From contig OZ037770.1 in the NCBI GenBank assembly GCA_964035545.1, positions 10,772,463 to 10,836,462 of the forward strand: DNA of 64,000 nucleotides, given 5' to 3'. Source of the stretch: Bugula neritina (Eukaryota > Bryozoa > Gymnolaemata > Cheilostomatida > Bugulidae). Made by a program: the position numbers and the translations under genes. The notes under the pieces are model-generated. The model was given only the letters and a program-made list of their open reading frames with translations, searched no databases and was not told the origin of the DNA. This document shows, in pieces, positions 51,401 to 64,000 of this stretch. Position 1 is the stretch's first letter; every line of letters begins with the position of its first letter.

Positions 51401-54400
51401 GCTAAATAAAACATATAAAGTTATTCATTATTAAATGGTAATCCCACAAAGTCCACTACACTAAGCTCAAAACCTGATGTAACAAATTGCTTGGTAGATC
51501 AGAAGAGGCAACACTTTACTCGGTAAGTCAAAACAGGTAGGGGAGAAGAGGTAACCAGCTCTAAGAAAAACATTCAGACTGTTTAATTTTTAGAAATATA
51601 AAAATACGGAGCCATACAGGTCATTTTACTTAATTTAGTACGGACTATATATCTGTAGCTTTTTGCTATATTTCACAGTTTAGTGGCTAATGTATATATA
51701 GTTTCGTACATTAAACTGATAGACTATTAACAAATACAACTGAATACACAAGGCTTGTTTTCTAATTTTGCTTGATTTTCTATGTTTTACTCTAAGTTTT
51801 TAGTAAATTTGGGTGTGCGGGTGTGATGAAGTTGGTTTGTTTTACCACCCACACAGTTGAAATAATAGCAGGTTTTGTTTCATAAAAAATACATCCAGGC
51901 AATTCCAATACAACCTGAAAACTGCATTGCTGTAATTTATGAAAACCTATAGGCTAAGAGCCGTGGTCTAGCGGTTAGAGCATTTGCCTAGTAAACAAGA
52001 AGTCATGGGTTTGAGCCCAGACAAAGGCCATTAGTGATGTTAGGAAGAGCATCCACTCATAATTGCTCCTGTGCCTCATTTCAATAAGTCCTTAGTCCAC
52101 TTTAACAAAAATCCTTTTCATCAGGGGTTTTCTCCCAAAGATAGTGACTATAAACTTGTGTGAGTTATAGGCTAAAAGAAGTGCTTTATTTCAAGCACGG
52201 CTTTTAGACTATAACTCACACAAGTTTATAGTCACTATCCCTGTGAGAAAACCCCTGATGAAACAGGTTTTTTGTCATAAACTATAAAAGAAATCCCATA
52301 CCTCCAACACACAAGTTACTGCGAGAAGCACACTGAACACAGAACAGCTGAACACAGACTCTACATCCCAGTGAGTAAGGATATGCTGTGTGTTTGGGAC
52401 AAACTCTTTTCTCCAGTCTCTTGGCTTGTATTCTGTAGTCAGATATGGTCATCTTCTGGTGGTCATCACTGGTGTCATCATGTGACTAAATATAGCAAAA
52501 CAAATAAAGTAGGAATTTTCTTTTAATAAACTAGTGATGAACTAAAAGCTTCACCTGAAATGGTATCTAATGTACCTCATCATGCTTTCTGCAGAAGAGT
52601 TTACGACACACAGTACAGTATATGACTGCAGGTACTTTCTCTATTCCTTTCTTAGTGCAGATGTCACATGATACGGAGTTGTCCTCTATACCAGTTGAAG
52701 GCAGACTTCCTATGTCCTGATCAAACACTTCCCTGTAATACAGACACGTGGATAGATTTTATAAAAACTAGAATATGAAAAGCAACAGGGAAATGTAATT
52801 TTGCAATCAGTTAGCTAAGATTACCTGCACCAGGGGCACCTGAGGATATTGTTTACTCTCAGGTTTGCAGTCAGACAAGGTAAACAGTGTACATGACCAC
52901 ATGGTAGACACTTGGGATTCTCTAAATCTTCTTTTAGTAAACAGAATCCACACTCAAGTTCAACAGAGTCGATTTCAGTTAGTTTCTCCTAAAATTGCAA
53001 TTCAAGAAAAATTTTTTGAAAAAGTAGCACCAGTCATCATGGCAAAAGCAAAGTAACCAAATGTAAAGTCATAATTAAGGCAAACATAAATAAACTATCT
53101 CACTAATAGTTCGGTCAAACATCAATCATCAAAAAAACACAACCCAACCAGCTTTAAAGTAATTAAAAAAACTATGAGAAGCATCAAAAAGTAAACACTA
53201 GAACTTTATAGTAAAACTTCAACTGTTAGAGCACACACCAAACAGTCAGCTGTAAGCTTACAGTAATTAGTCGTTTGAACTTTTCTCGTACATCAGCAGT
53301 TTCATCTTTAGCATCTGGGTTGACCTTACTGATAACGTCATGCGTGTCTGGGTTCACAATCATAATCGGTTTTCGTGTTCTCTTTTGAAAAACATTTTGT
53401 GGTTCCACGCTAGTTTCATGGAACTGTTTTATGACGTCAGGGTTATTCACAATATCATGAGTCTCAGGATTCACAATCAACAGTGGTTTTCTTTCTCGCT
53501 TTACAGGTTTCTTAAAATCTTTTCTCTCATATTTGGGTACTTCACTTCCCGGTGGTACATGTTGTGAAACCCATGGCACTGGTGGTGATGAAGCAGTTGC
53601 TGTGTGTTGGAATAAAGAAGACAAGATATTGACCAGAGAAAATGCAAACAAAAATTGCTACGTATAACTTTGATTGGATAAAATTCAAAGCAAAGACTGG
53701 CCAAGTAAAATCAATCTTTAAAGAAAAAATCATTTTGATTAAATTTGAATTGATATGTCAGTTGCTTATTCAAATGATTAACTAAAATTTGAAATTAAAT
53801 ATTTTACAAATGAATAAGTTTTATAGAATTTATTAGACAGATGCATTCACAAAGCAAACTAATGAGAATAGAATAGTATTTACAGTATTAGTGATCTTGA
53901 ATTCCTCTAGGCAACTATCAGTAAATATTGAAACATTTATATTAACAGAACAGCGTGAGAATGAAGACTGCTAAGAAAGCAGCAATGAAGTAGTCCTTAG
54001 AATGCTGGCAATGAAGTAGTTCTTGGAATGCTGGCCTAGGCAGCACTTTGAATTCTGACAGAAAAATTGGCTATGTCAGGAAGAGCATCTGATCATAGTT
54101 GCTCCTGTGCCACAGCCTGCAAACTTTTTGGTTCAATTTTAAAAACTGATTATCAGAGGGTCTCACATGAATGAATATTAACAAAAAACATGAGGGCTTT
54201 TAGGGCAATATAGAACTGCAGATAACAATTTCTATAGTCAAACTGAAAGTAATTAGCTGAATGCTCAAGTTTGATCAAAATTTACTGAAGCACAGAGTGA
54301 AATTCACATCATTTGTTGCAAATATTGACATGTGCTGTAAAAATGGTGAGGGAACAAAAAATCTCGTTAGCATTGCATAAAGTCAAGATCAAATTCAATA

Positions 54401-55699
54401 TAAACATTGATATTTTCAGCAATTATTATTAGAAATTTGAAGTTTTGGTTACATTAAATTGAAAAAATAGCGACGAACAAAAATCCTCCAAGTTCAAGAA
54501 GGTCAAGCCAATAGTGTCCATGAATTTTGACTAATAAATTTGATACACACTTCGCACTAAGCTAGCTGCTTAAAGACCATAACAGAATTTTATTTTTATC
54601 ACAAAAGATAAATTAAAGGAAACAATTTTCATTCGCATTGGTTACACACAACATTTTGACAAAAATTACAATTATAGCCAACATATTACAATGGAAACTT
54701 CAATTAAACATTTTTTATGATGCTAAGTTTAGTACACTTACTCATGTAAATGCAAGGCGACATGGGCGAAGTGGTGGGAACACAACTGGGATATGGGTTG
54801 AGTACATGACTACCAGCATAAGGCAGGTAAACAGGAAGTGCTGCCTGTATGGGTAAAACAAAGTAAAACACAGATAACGTCAAAAATTACAGTACTGCAA
54901 CATGAAACAAAATTATATGGAGTGAAAACCCGCTGCAGAAGTTACCTATCACTACAATGGGTTGACAGCAAATACAAAACTTGAGTGACCGATTCCCTAC
55001 CCATAACTTTACTGTACTCTGCTATGAATGATTTCAGTTGTGGCCCAGCTTTTAAAATCTCACAATCAATTCTCAATAATCGGTGAATGGAATGAAGAAC
55101 ATAAAAGTAAAACAAAAATAATGGACTCCATAAAGAGTGCTTAGGCAATTAGATTACTACTGCAAGAACTTTTCACAATATTCGTTCAGCATGTTGACCC
55201 ATGAAATCAGCAAAACTAGCTCATTTCGCCCGCTGTGTAAAGGTTTTGTTACCATCTGGCAAAACCTTTACAGCATATAAAGCATACCTATAATTATATT
55301 GATTTCGAAAATTGATGATTCAACAAACATCTGCACTGTTCACATTATGCTCAAAATTGAATCATTTTTACAAGACCCTAAGTTATTAGAAAAATTAGCA
55401 CTATATAATAGCTACCTTATTATCAGATTGCAAAATTAAATAACACAACAACATGATAATTTTTTTCCACCACACATATATCAACAAAACTGCTTAATAG
55501 TATGCCAGTGCAGCAGTATTAGCATCCTCATAAATAATTTTGAGCTTTGACAGATTAAAATTACAAAAAATATCTATAACTGGTGTATATAAATATGAAA
55601 TGTAATTTATTTACATGACCTTGGATAGCAGTCAACAACTTGTACAGATAATTTAAGAAGCTATACCTTGCCAGAATCATTGGCTTTGGGATGTGACAT
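48438..55699 (-). CDS. TRIM (RBCC) protein with a duplicated IVNP motif, about 557 aa, ten exons
   Basis: Exons in order: 55699-55667, 54844-54742, 53599-53262, 52988-52825, 52732-52576, 52485-52302, 51401-51170, 50396-50226, 49674-49566, 48619-48438. Residues 1-158 are Pro-rich and contain two copies of R-K-P-x2-IVNP-x-THD (82-94, 121-133). The C3HC4 RING is complete: C171, C174, C188, H190, C193, C196, C209, C212, so it is probably a ubiquitin ligase. The next exon has a B-box1-like CDIC...CTVCRKLFCRKH, then a B-box2-like CPKH...CRVC...CVQC. Coiled-coil helices follow (DGLTELSKQVSRTLAKFDSE; AAVKLQYENLEKELLASRNR). The end is short: a possible SUMO site IKIEP and a basic tail RPRSSRRKKFSLN, with no SPRY or NHL domain. 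All joins match in phase except 52302/51401, off by one base, so a small exon or other site is missing there. Confidence 0.8.
51956..52168 (+). mobile_element. tRNA-derived SINE, copy 5, in a TRIM intron
   Basis: aagagccgtggtctagcggt, gggtttgagccc, gttaggaagagcatccactc and a gactataaacttgtgtgagt tail. It lies in the intron between the B-box and coiled-coil exons. Confidence 0.88.
52198..52277 (-). mobile_element. SINE tail fragment in inverted orientation
   Basis: aactcacacaagtttatagt followed by cactatccctgtgagaaaac is the reverse complement of the SINE tail that ends 30 bp earlier, so the two tails form an inverted repeat of about 75 bp. Confidence 0.85.
54063..54170 (+). mobile_element. 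SINE core fragment
   Basis: ctatgtcaggaagagcatct, catagttgctcctgtgccac and a degraded tail; the head is missing. Confidence 0.6.
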
Positions 55700-56559
55700 A
55701 ATCTGTTGGAGTTTTGTCTTTAAAAGTCACAGGATGAAATATTATGTCAGTTACTTTGGTCAAAAGTAGGCCGATGTGAATTGAACCTGAAACAAAAACA
55801 TTCATTATCAGAAAGCTATTCACCAATAGGATGCTTTGAACCCTTATCAGTTTAATCATAAGCTATACAAAGTGAAAAATTTTATTGATTATTTTTCATC
55901 AAATCAATAAAATATACATATTTGTATTGATACTAATTGCACAACTGTAAAATTAATTGTAGAAGCATTTTTGCAAAGCCAGTTAAGTTTACCATAAAGC
56001 TATTTTTTGTAGTCACAGGGAGCAAAAATGCTACCGTTCACAAGGTAACTAAAATAAAACATTGTTTTTGTAACCATTGAAAATCATAGTCCATAAAAAA
56101 CTTCATTTCTTTAAGCTGCAAACTGAAATTTTAAGGCAACGACATATTTATACCAAATATAAAACTGGCAAGTCAACATTACCATGTACTGTCACAGTAC
56201 TATATACTACGCTACAGTCAGACTCTGCAAGAATCATTGAGATTTTCTGGTATTTGATTTCTGATGCTTTCTCAGTGATAACTTCTGACAAGCACACATG
56301 TTCTTCATTTGTAAAGAGATGCTAATATATTATTTCTGCTTAGTTTTCCCAACATTCTTGTTTTAAAACTATCAGTACTAGGCTTACAGATATTCACACT
56401 AATAAGAAAAGTAAACTAGTATGCAAACACCTCACAAAATACATGCTAATAGTTATAGCAATAGCAAATGTAATAGCATATAGCAATTGCAATGTAATAG
56501 CAATAGCAAATGTAATAGTATAAATAGTATTAATAAATATCAACACCAATCATTTGAAC
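55700..56559. other. 5' flank of the TRIM gene
   Basis: No gene seen. Short repeats of aatagcaatagcaaatgtaa occur at about 56450-56530. Confidence 0.5.
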
Positions 56560-57180
56560 AACTACTAGCAAGAACTGCTAGTACTAGTGCTACTCTGAAC
56601 AGTTAGATATGAGTATAAGTATTACTACTATGAGTATGTCTATAGCACTATGACTATTACTAGCACTAGTAGTACTACTACTAACACTATCACGATTAGT
56701 ACTACTACTAGCAGTACCTCTACTAATATTAGCCCTAGAACTATGGGTAATTCAAATTGTAGTAACTAGTCAGTGTCACCTAGTCTGTTAGTGACTCAGA
56801 AGGAAACATGAAGTTCAATGAGTAGAAATGGTAGTAGTTAGCCTACTACTAGTAATGAGTACTACTACTAGTACTAGTACTCATTACTAGTAGTAGTACA
56901 ATTACAGTAGACGTAGTAATACTAATAAGTAATACCCAGTATAAGTATAACCCAGTATAAGTATAACTACTACTAGTACTAGTAGAGTAGTAGTACTACT
57001 ACTAGTACTAGCACTAGTAGAGCAGTACTATTAGTAGTAGTACAAGTACAGTACTACTACTGGTAGACGTAGTCGGTAGTACTAAGAGTAAGAGTAAGTC
57101 GAATAACTGTAAGTACTGGTAGTAGTAGTAGTAGTAGTACTAGTAGTAGTAGTAGTAGTAGTAGTACTAGGTAATGATAA
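56560..57180. repeat. CTAGTA/ACT palindromic simple repeat region
   Basis: About 600 bp made of actactagtagtact-type words on both strands, mixing direct ACT runs with self-complementary ctagtactag units. It can fold into many hairpins. Confidence 0.9.
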
Positions 57181-57274
57181 TCATAATGATTAATCAATAA
57201 TTATTATCAGTGACATTGACTGTTCAGCTTCATTGATAGTCATAATGATGTTATTCAGTCTGGGCCCACACTCA

Positions 57275-57309
57275 AAGTCAAATTAAAATTTGAGATTTTA
57301 ATTTGACTT
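57275..57309. repeat. Perfect 15-bp hairpin
   Basis: Arms aagtcaaattaaaat (57275-57289) and attttaatttgactt (57295-57309) with a 5-base loop. The following 60 bp carries further inverted fragments (ttcaactttgaagttaaagt). It may be the end of a small fold-back element. Confidence 0.85.
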
Positions 57310-57777
57310 GGTAGTTAGTAGTTCAACTTTGAAGTTAAAGTTCAAGTTGGTTCTGACAGTGACTTTTGAAATTCAGTACAAAAGTTTTGTGTCTTGTGGC
57401 TCAATCAATCGCTAAACTCTAAATGTAATCTTTAGAGCTAGGTAATTCAAACTGAGTCTAAATCAAATAAGTAAATCTATTACCTGGTCAAATATCAGTA
57501 CTACTACTAGTATCAGTAAGTACCACCCTAATATTTCGCCATTAACTGGATCGTTGCTCTCGATATGACTCATTTGGGTTTGCGCTGGTGCACGCGCAGG
57601 AAACTTTTGGGAAAATCCAAAGAAGTATCTATGGGAAAATCCACGGTAAATGCGCCAGCGTCTATCAAAATAATTTGTAATAAAATAATATTAAGACCAG
57701 CATTACTACGCGCATGCGTAACCAAAATTTTCCCTTTATGGAGTACTCTCAAATCGTAACCACTGTTCACTCTAAAG

Positions 57778-58026
57778 CAGAGGTGGGTAACTGGAGACCC
57801 CAGGGCCACCTGTGCCACTTTGCCCAATTTTCAGCGACCTTTATAATGTTTAAGATGAGTAAAATTTGTGGTATTCATTCTGACTAGCACAGTATAGCTT
57901 ATAGGTTTGGTGGCAAACTATTTTGTTAGGTAGGTATAAAAGTTCATATGTGTACAACTATGTAGCCCTTCATTTTGGCTGACTTCTGAACTTAATCATC
58001 ATGCAACAGAAAGTGGCCCATCACTG
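57778..58026. mobile_element. hAT-like MITE, 249 bp, with perfect 8-bp target duplication
   Basis: The left end CAGAGGTGGGTAAC and right end gtggcccatcactg (reverse complement CAGTGATGGGCCAC) are inverted. The flanks CTCTAAAG (57770-57777 and 58027-58034) are identical 8-mers, as hAT insertions give. There is no ORF of its own; a minus-strand frame across the left boundary is a by-product. Confidence 0.85.
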
Positions 58027-58551
58027 CTCTAAAGTCTGGACTCTAGAGCCAAACATTATTGTTGATAGGAAAAATTGTATAGAAATCAAGCCAGCAGTTG
58101 TGCCATATTTTTGCATTAATATCTACATATATCTTCAGGCAAAATACTATATAATAAGCCTACAGATAGTAAACAATGAACAAAATTTATTTGATTCGAA
58201 ATAAGATATGAATTATTATAAATGATGCATTAACACTAAGTACATCAACAATATGTAATTATAAATACATCACGTTGTCATGTATAGATAAATGTCATAC
58301 AGAGTATATATAGGCTACAGAATTTCAACAAAATTCTAGTAACTCTAGAATGGCACTGGAAGAATTAGCATTCATAAATGTTTTTGTATATTGGTCCGTT
58401 TGAGTATTAGTAAATAGCAGAATTGCATAATAATGTAGCCATAGATCTAACATGGCCATAATTGAACAATTTTTTAAGACATTATTATATAATAAATCAT
58501 CAATTTTCATGCAAACAATTAATATTGAGGATATGTAAAAGCTTGATTTTA

Positions 58552-58655
58552 GGTAACAATAGCACAGATAAAAATGGTACAGGTAACAATGGTACAGGTA
58601 AAATTGGCACAGTTATTAATGGCGTAAATGGAACAGTAGGTAAAAATGGCACACC
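58552..58655 (+). repeat. Short minisatellite
   Basis: Five to six imperfect units of about 15-18 bp around aatggtacaggtaac / aaaattggcacag. Followed by a C/A-rich stretch to 58735. Confidence 0.7.
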
Positions 58656-58731
58656 GATGTTAAACTTTTCTCACCCCCACACCCAAACCCCCCATCAAAA
58701 CCCTCAAACTCAAAGCCCCATCCACATCCTG

Positions 58732-61123
<2,392 letters not shown>

Positions 61124-63774
61124 CTAGACGCGGAATCTGCTAATAGCTCCAATGCGATGTGGATACTCCATCTCCAAATCTTTAAAAGCCTGGCTGAGCA
61201 CTATAGCTTGATAATAAGTTTTGTGAAAGCCTCTCCGATCTGTAACTTGTTCTATTTTGCTTACAAACATTCCAAGCGGCCTCCATTTTTCTTCATTTCT
61301 ACTTCTGATGTAGAGGAGAGAACCGCAATGTCCCCCTTCCAGAGTGCTGTGAGCAGACAGATAAGAGATAAAGCATCAAAAGATACTAAAGAAAGTTTCA
61401 ATTAAAAATTTTAGTAAAACACAAAACGAAAAATGAATCCATTCTAGCTTAGCAAACACAATAATACAAAGGCATATTTTTATATTGGCATTATTATGTT
61501 TTATTGTAGCTTTGATCTATTAATAATACACAAATAATAGTCTTTAGGAACAAATTAAATAAAATAAACTGATCGAGTTTACTGTTGGGTTATTTTAGTC
61601 CAACTGTGACCACCAAATGGGCTATGCATGAGTAACTTTTACAGTTTTCAAAAACCCTGTTATTTCTGGAACTAAATTTCGGTAATTTAATGTTTGTAGC
61701 TGAAACCTCAAAACTGCACATTAAATTAAGAACATCTGAGAAAGCATTATTTACTTGCAAACATTGCATTTGGGCAAAAATGGAGTGCATTTATTTATTA
61801 AGTTAAAAGGCAGAGTTTTTTTAAATCAAGTGCAAGATGCATGTGGGTTATATAATGGATCAAATAACAATTGGTTCTGATGAGCAAATCAACCCAACCA
61901 GTAAATTTGGTTTAAAGTGAAACACTTATATTTTACTAACACAATGTCCATAAAATTAAGTTTTAGACCATTGTAGTTGAATAATTAAAAGGTACTCCAA
62001 TAATTAAAGTGTTTTTTTATTATTATCCTAAGTGGCTCAATTATTGTTTGATGTTCAAACTGGTAATAAAATTTACAGCTCATATTTGCACAACAAACTG
62101 AGAAGTAAACTTCTATTGCTTACTGCAAAACTCCTTCATTGGAGCGTGATGTCAGAACAAAATTTAGATGGCGAGCATAATCGTCTGCTCCTTCTTCATA
62201 GACACCCATTATTTCAAGGTGCCCAAACTTTTCTCTCACTTGTATCCTCCTACGATCGCGATGCAAATGCTGAAGCTGATCAATAGATTCAACTGGCATT
62301 ATAGAATGTTTTAGAGAAGGTATTTGAAGACTCCCCTGAAATCTGTAAGCATCTTTTAACTCAAGAGGTATAAGGGCCATGTCGTTCATATACATGTGAT
62401 GGCAAGTATATGCTTGTTGGTCCCGACATTTTTCAACTGGACAAACAACACCTTCTCGCAAAAGAATCCTTTCTCTTCGGCAAAACAGAATTGGTTGCTG
62501 TAAATCTACTTTTTTGTTATCTTTGTCATGTTCATCTTGAGCCCAATATTTTCGTCTAGAAGTTTTAGCCTCAAACCCTTCGCGGGTCCTTCGAATTTCA
62601 ATTTCGTCATCGCTGTCAGCATCAAGAGCCTCGTGATTAGCAGTGATGTTTTCGCTTAAGTGATGGTCACACTCATAAGGCCCGCTTGCATTGTTCAGCA
62701 CTGCTGTAATGTTCTGCTCTATGGGCAGTCTTGCTGTTGTGTTTTGCTCTCTATTAAGTACAAAGTGAGCAGGTACAACTGCAAACAAAGCACCAGGGGT
62801 TACGCGGTTATTTTCAAATTTATCCTTTTCTTCTGCTTTTACTATGAGTTCACTCGTTGTGTACCTCACATCACCCCAATTGTGATTATTATCCATTTTT
62901 CGGCTTTTGGATACAATAAGGCTCAAGTTTTCTTTAGTAAAGCTTGTTTTGTTTTCATAAAGCACTTCAAAACATTGAAGCTTTTGGTTTTCTTTCACCA
63001 TTCTTTCCAACTCTCCCTGAATAGAAGAAACTTTTTCTCCAACCACCAATATTTCCTTCCAATTTTCTGAAGACTGCATTGTAACAGCATTTGTCACATT
63101 TTCATTTTCCTCACACAACCTACAAAAAAGTTCATGACAGGTTTTCAGACCTGAAAGCGTTTTAAAGTACATTTAATGAGAGGAAGTTGCAATTCAACAA
63201 ATATATGGTCAGCAGAATGCTAGAACAATTTTTACAAACTGTAAAGAGCAACCTAATGCCTTACAGTGTTATTTCAACTTTATTAAACCCACTATGCATT
63301 ACGGCCTAAAAAGTGCAAATAAATAACTAAAAGGTTTTCCGCATGAAAAAAGTTGTTTTCGGCCACTCAAAAGACAATTAAACATTGCATTAATAATATC
63401 TTGATCTTCCACAACGGCTAATGCAATTTACTAAAACTGATGTTCATTCATAAGTTTAGGTAGGTATGTCACTTTAAACCTGGACTTGATTACTTGTACA
63501 AAATCAGTTAATCCTTACCTGTGAATCAATGCAAATATCTCATCTGGTGCTGTTTCATCTGGTGAATAATCTAGTGGAAACTCTTCTTCACTGTCTAAGG
63601 CACTGCTGTCACTAAAAGGTGTAAAATTCACAGAGAATAAGCCAGTTATATCTGCGTCAGTGTTGGTTTCTTTGTCTGCACTCATCAACTCTTCTATGCT
63701 CTCATTGGCCGCTTTTAGTTTGTGCTGCACTTCTTTTAGCTCCGCAACATCTGTAGCCAATTTTTCTTTTAAAT
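61124..63774 (-). CDS. Trypsin-fold protease with apparent Cys nucleophile, C-terminal part of a larger protein
   Basis: Exons: 63774-63519, 63119-62124, 61346-61124, joined in phase to a TAG stop; more 5' exons lie beyond the window end. The N-terminal visible part is a Glu/Lys-rich coiled coil (AELKEVQHKLKAANESIEEL) and an acidic stretch. The protease-like part has GALFAVVPAHFVL (His codon 62767-62765, the position of T-A-A-H), MNDMALIPLE (Asp codon 62383-62381, the position of D-x-A-L-I), and EGGHCGSLLYI (Cys codon 61327-61325, the position of G-D-S-G). After it comes WRPLGMFVSKI and YYQAIVLSQAFKDLE. Asp to Cys is 93 residues, the chymotrypsin spacing. His to Asp is 128, because an acidic and basic insert lies between. 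The last intron falls seven residues before the Cys. No signal peptide is visible, so it is probably intracellular. Alternatives are a catalytically dead homologue or a non-protease. Confidence 0.7.
63120..63518. other. Intron of the protease gene
   Basis: GTAAGG donor at 63518 and ttttttgtag acceptor at 63120; no repeat seen inside. Confidence 0.7.
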
Positions 63775-64000
63775 CTGAAAGAGTGATATCATGATTATAG
63801 TTCCCTATGCAATGCATAACAGAGGGCTAATTTAAATTATTTAAATTTTGTTTGAGTATATCAGCATATTTGTATGCTGATTTTAGATCTGCTCTTCTAT
63901 AAATTTCTTTGCTATGATTAGTCTACTTAATTCCTTTAAACTGCAAGTTAGAGGTCAAATATCAAATATATTTGATCTTTGACTTCTAATCTGAGACATT
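63775..64000. other. Intron or 5' region of the protease gene, cut by window end
   Basis: Upstream of the tctttcag acceptor at 63775. A duplicated word atatcaaatatatttgat lies near 63960, otherwise nothing is seen. Confidence 0.5.

Noticed and set aside
54942-55148. Minus-strand frame ending QVLYLLSTHCSDR at a GTAACT donor
   Set aside because: Looks somewhat coding, but its donor phase (2) does not fit the neighbouring TRIM exons, which already join in phase without it. It could be an exon of an alternative form.
57570-57827. Minus-strand frame of 85 codons
   Set aside because: Crosses the border of the hAT-like MITE and its 8-bp duplication, so it is not an old gene.
62660-63070. Plus-strand frame of 136 codons
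   Set aside because: Antisense of the large protease exon; composition typical of a shadow frame (Phe, Cys and His rich).

Overview
The window looks like nuclear DNA of an invertebrate animal. The genes are split by spliceosomal introns, the sequence is strongly AT-rich, and the spaces between genes are full of long TA, TG and CA arrays, tRNA-derived SINEs, DNA-transposon relics, Penelope-like retroelements and a LINE. The host genes (TRIM protein, rhodopsin-type GPCR, four-helix membrane protein, PAN-type secreted proteins, trypsin-fold protease) fit a metazoan. A lophotrochozoan is my guess, but nothing here fixes the phylum. All gene models were built by hand from splice-site consensus, reading-frame phase and coding character; no transcript or database evidence was available.

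Layout: 0.5-2.1 kb holds one or two minus-strand exons, possibly of a Flower-type membrane protein. 5-8.4 kb is a Penelope-like element with RT and GIY-YIG parts and a hammerhead ribozyme, next to a fragment of a second copy. 9.0-12.9 kb is a plus-strand gene of seven phase-matched exons with nine copies of a 12-residue repeat that look like dynein light chain (LC8) docking motifs. 14.6-19 kb is intergenic with MITEs and a minisatellite. 20.2-31.6 kb is a minus-strand tandem array of three two-exon PAN-like secreted protein genes, separated by transposons: a two-hammerhead retrozyme-like repeat, a hAT-like element with a nested inverted repeat, two fold-back hairpin elements, a dead Penelope copy with its own hammerhead, and a LINE relic. 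A decayed fourth PAN unit lies near 33 kb.

32.2-34.5 kb is a possible small Ly6-like secreted protein gene (plus). 36.2-39.3 kb is a six-exon four-transmembrane gene (plus) with a GC-AG intron filled by a CA array. 41.8-42.8 kb is a single-exon GPCR (minus). 45.3-45.7 kb holds two small uncertain coding pieces. 48.4-55.7 kb is a ten-exon TRIM gene (minus). 56.5-60.3 kb is repeats and DNA transposons. 61.1-63.8 kb is the 3' part of a minus-strand gene for a trypsin-fold protease whose nucleophile position appears to be Cys rather than Ser.

There are no operons; neighbouring genes are unrelated except for the PAN array. The most interesting points are the several hammerhead ribozyme motifs, including a pair that would release a 271-nt RNA, the Cys-nucleophile protease candidate, and the strictly periodic QT repeat protein.
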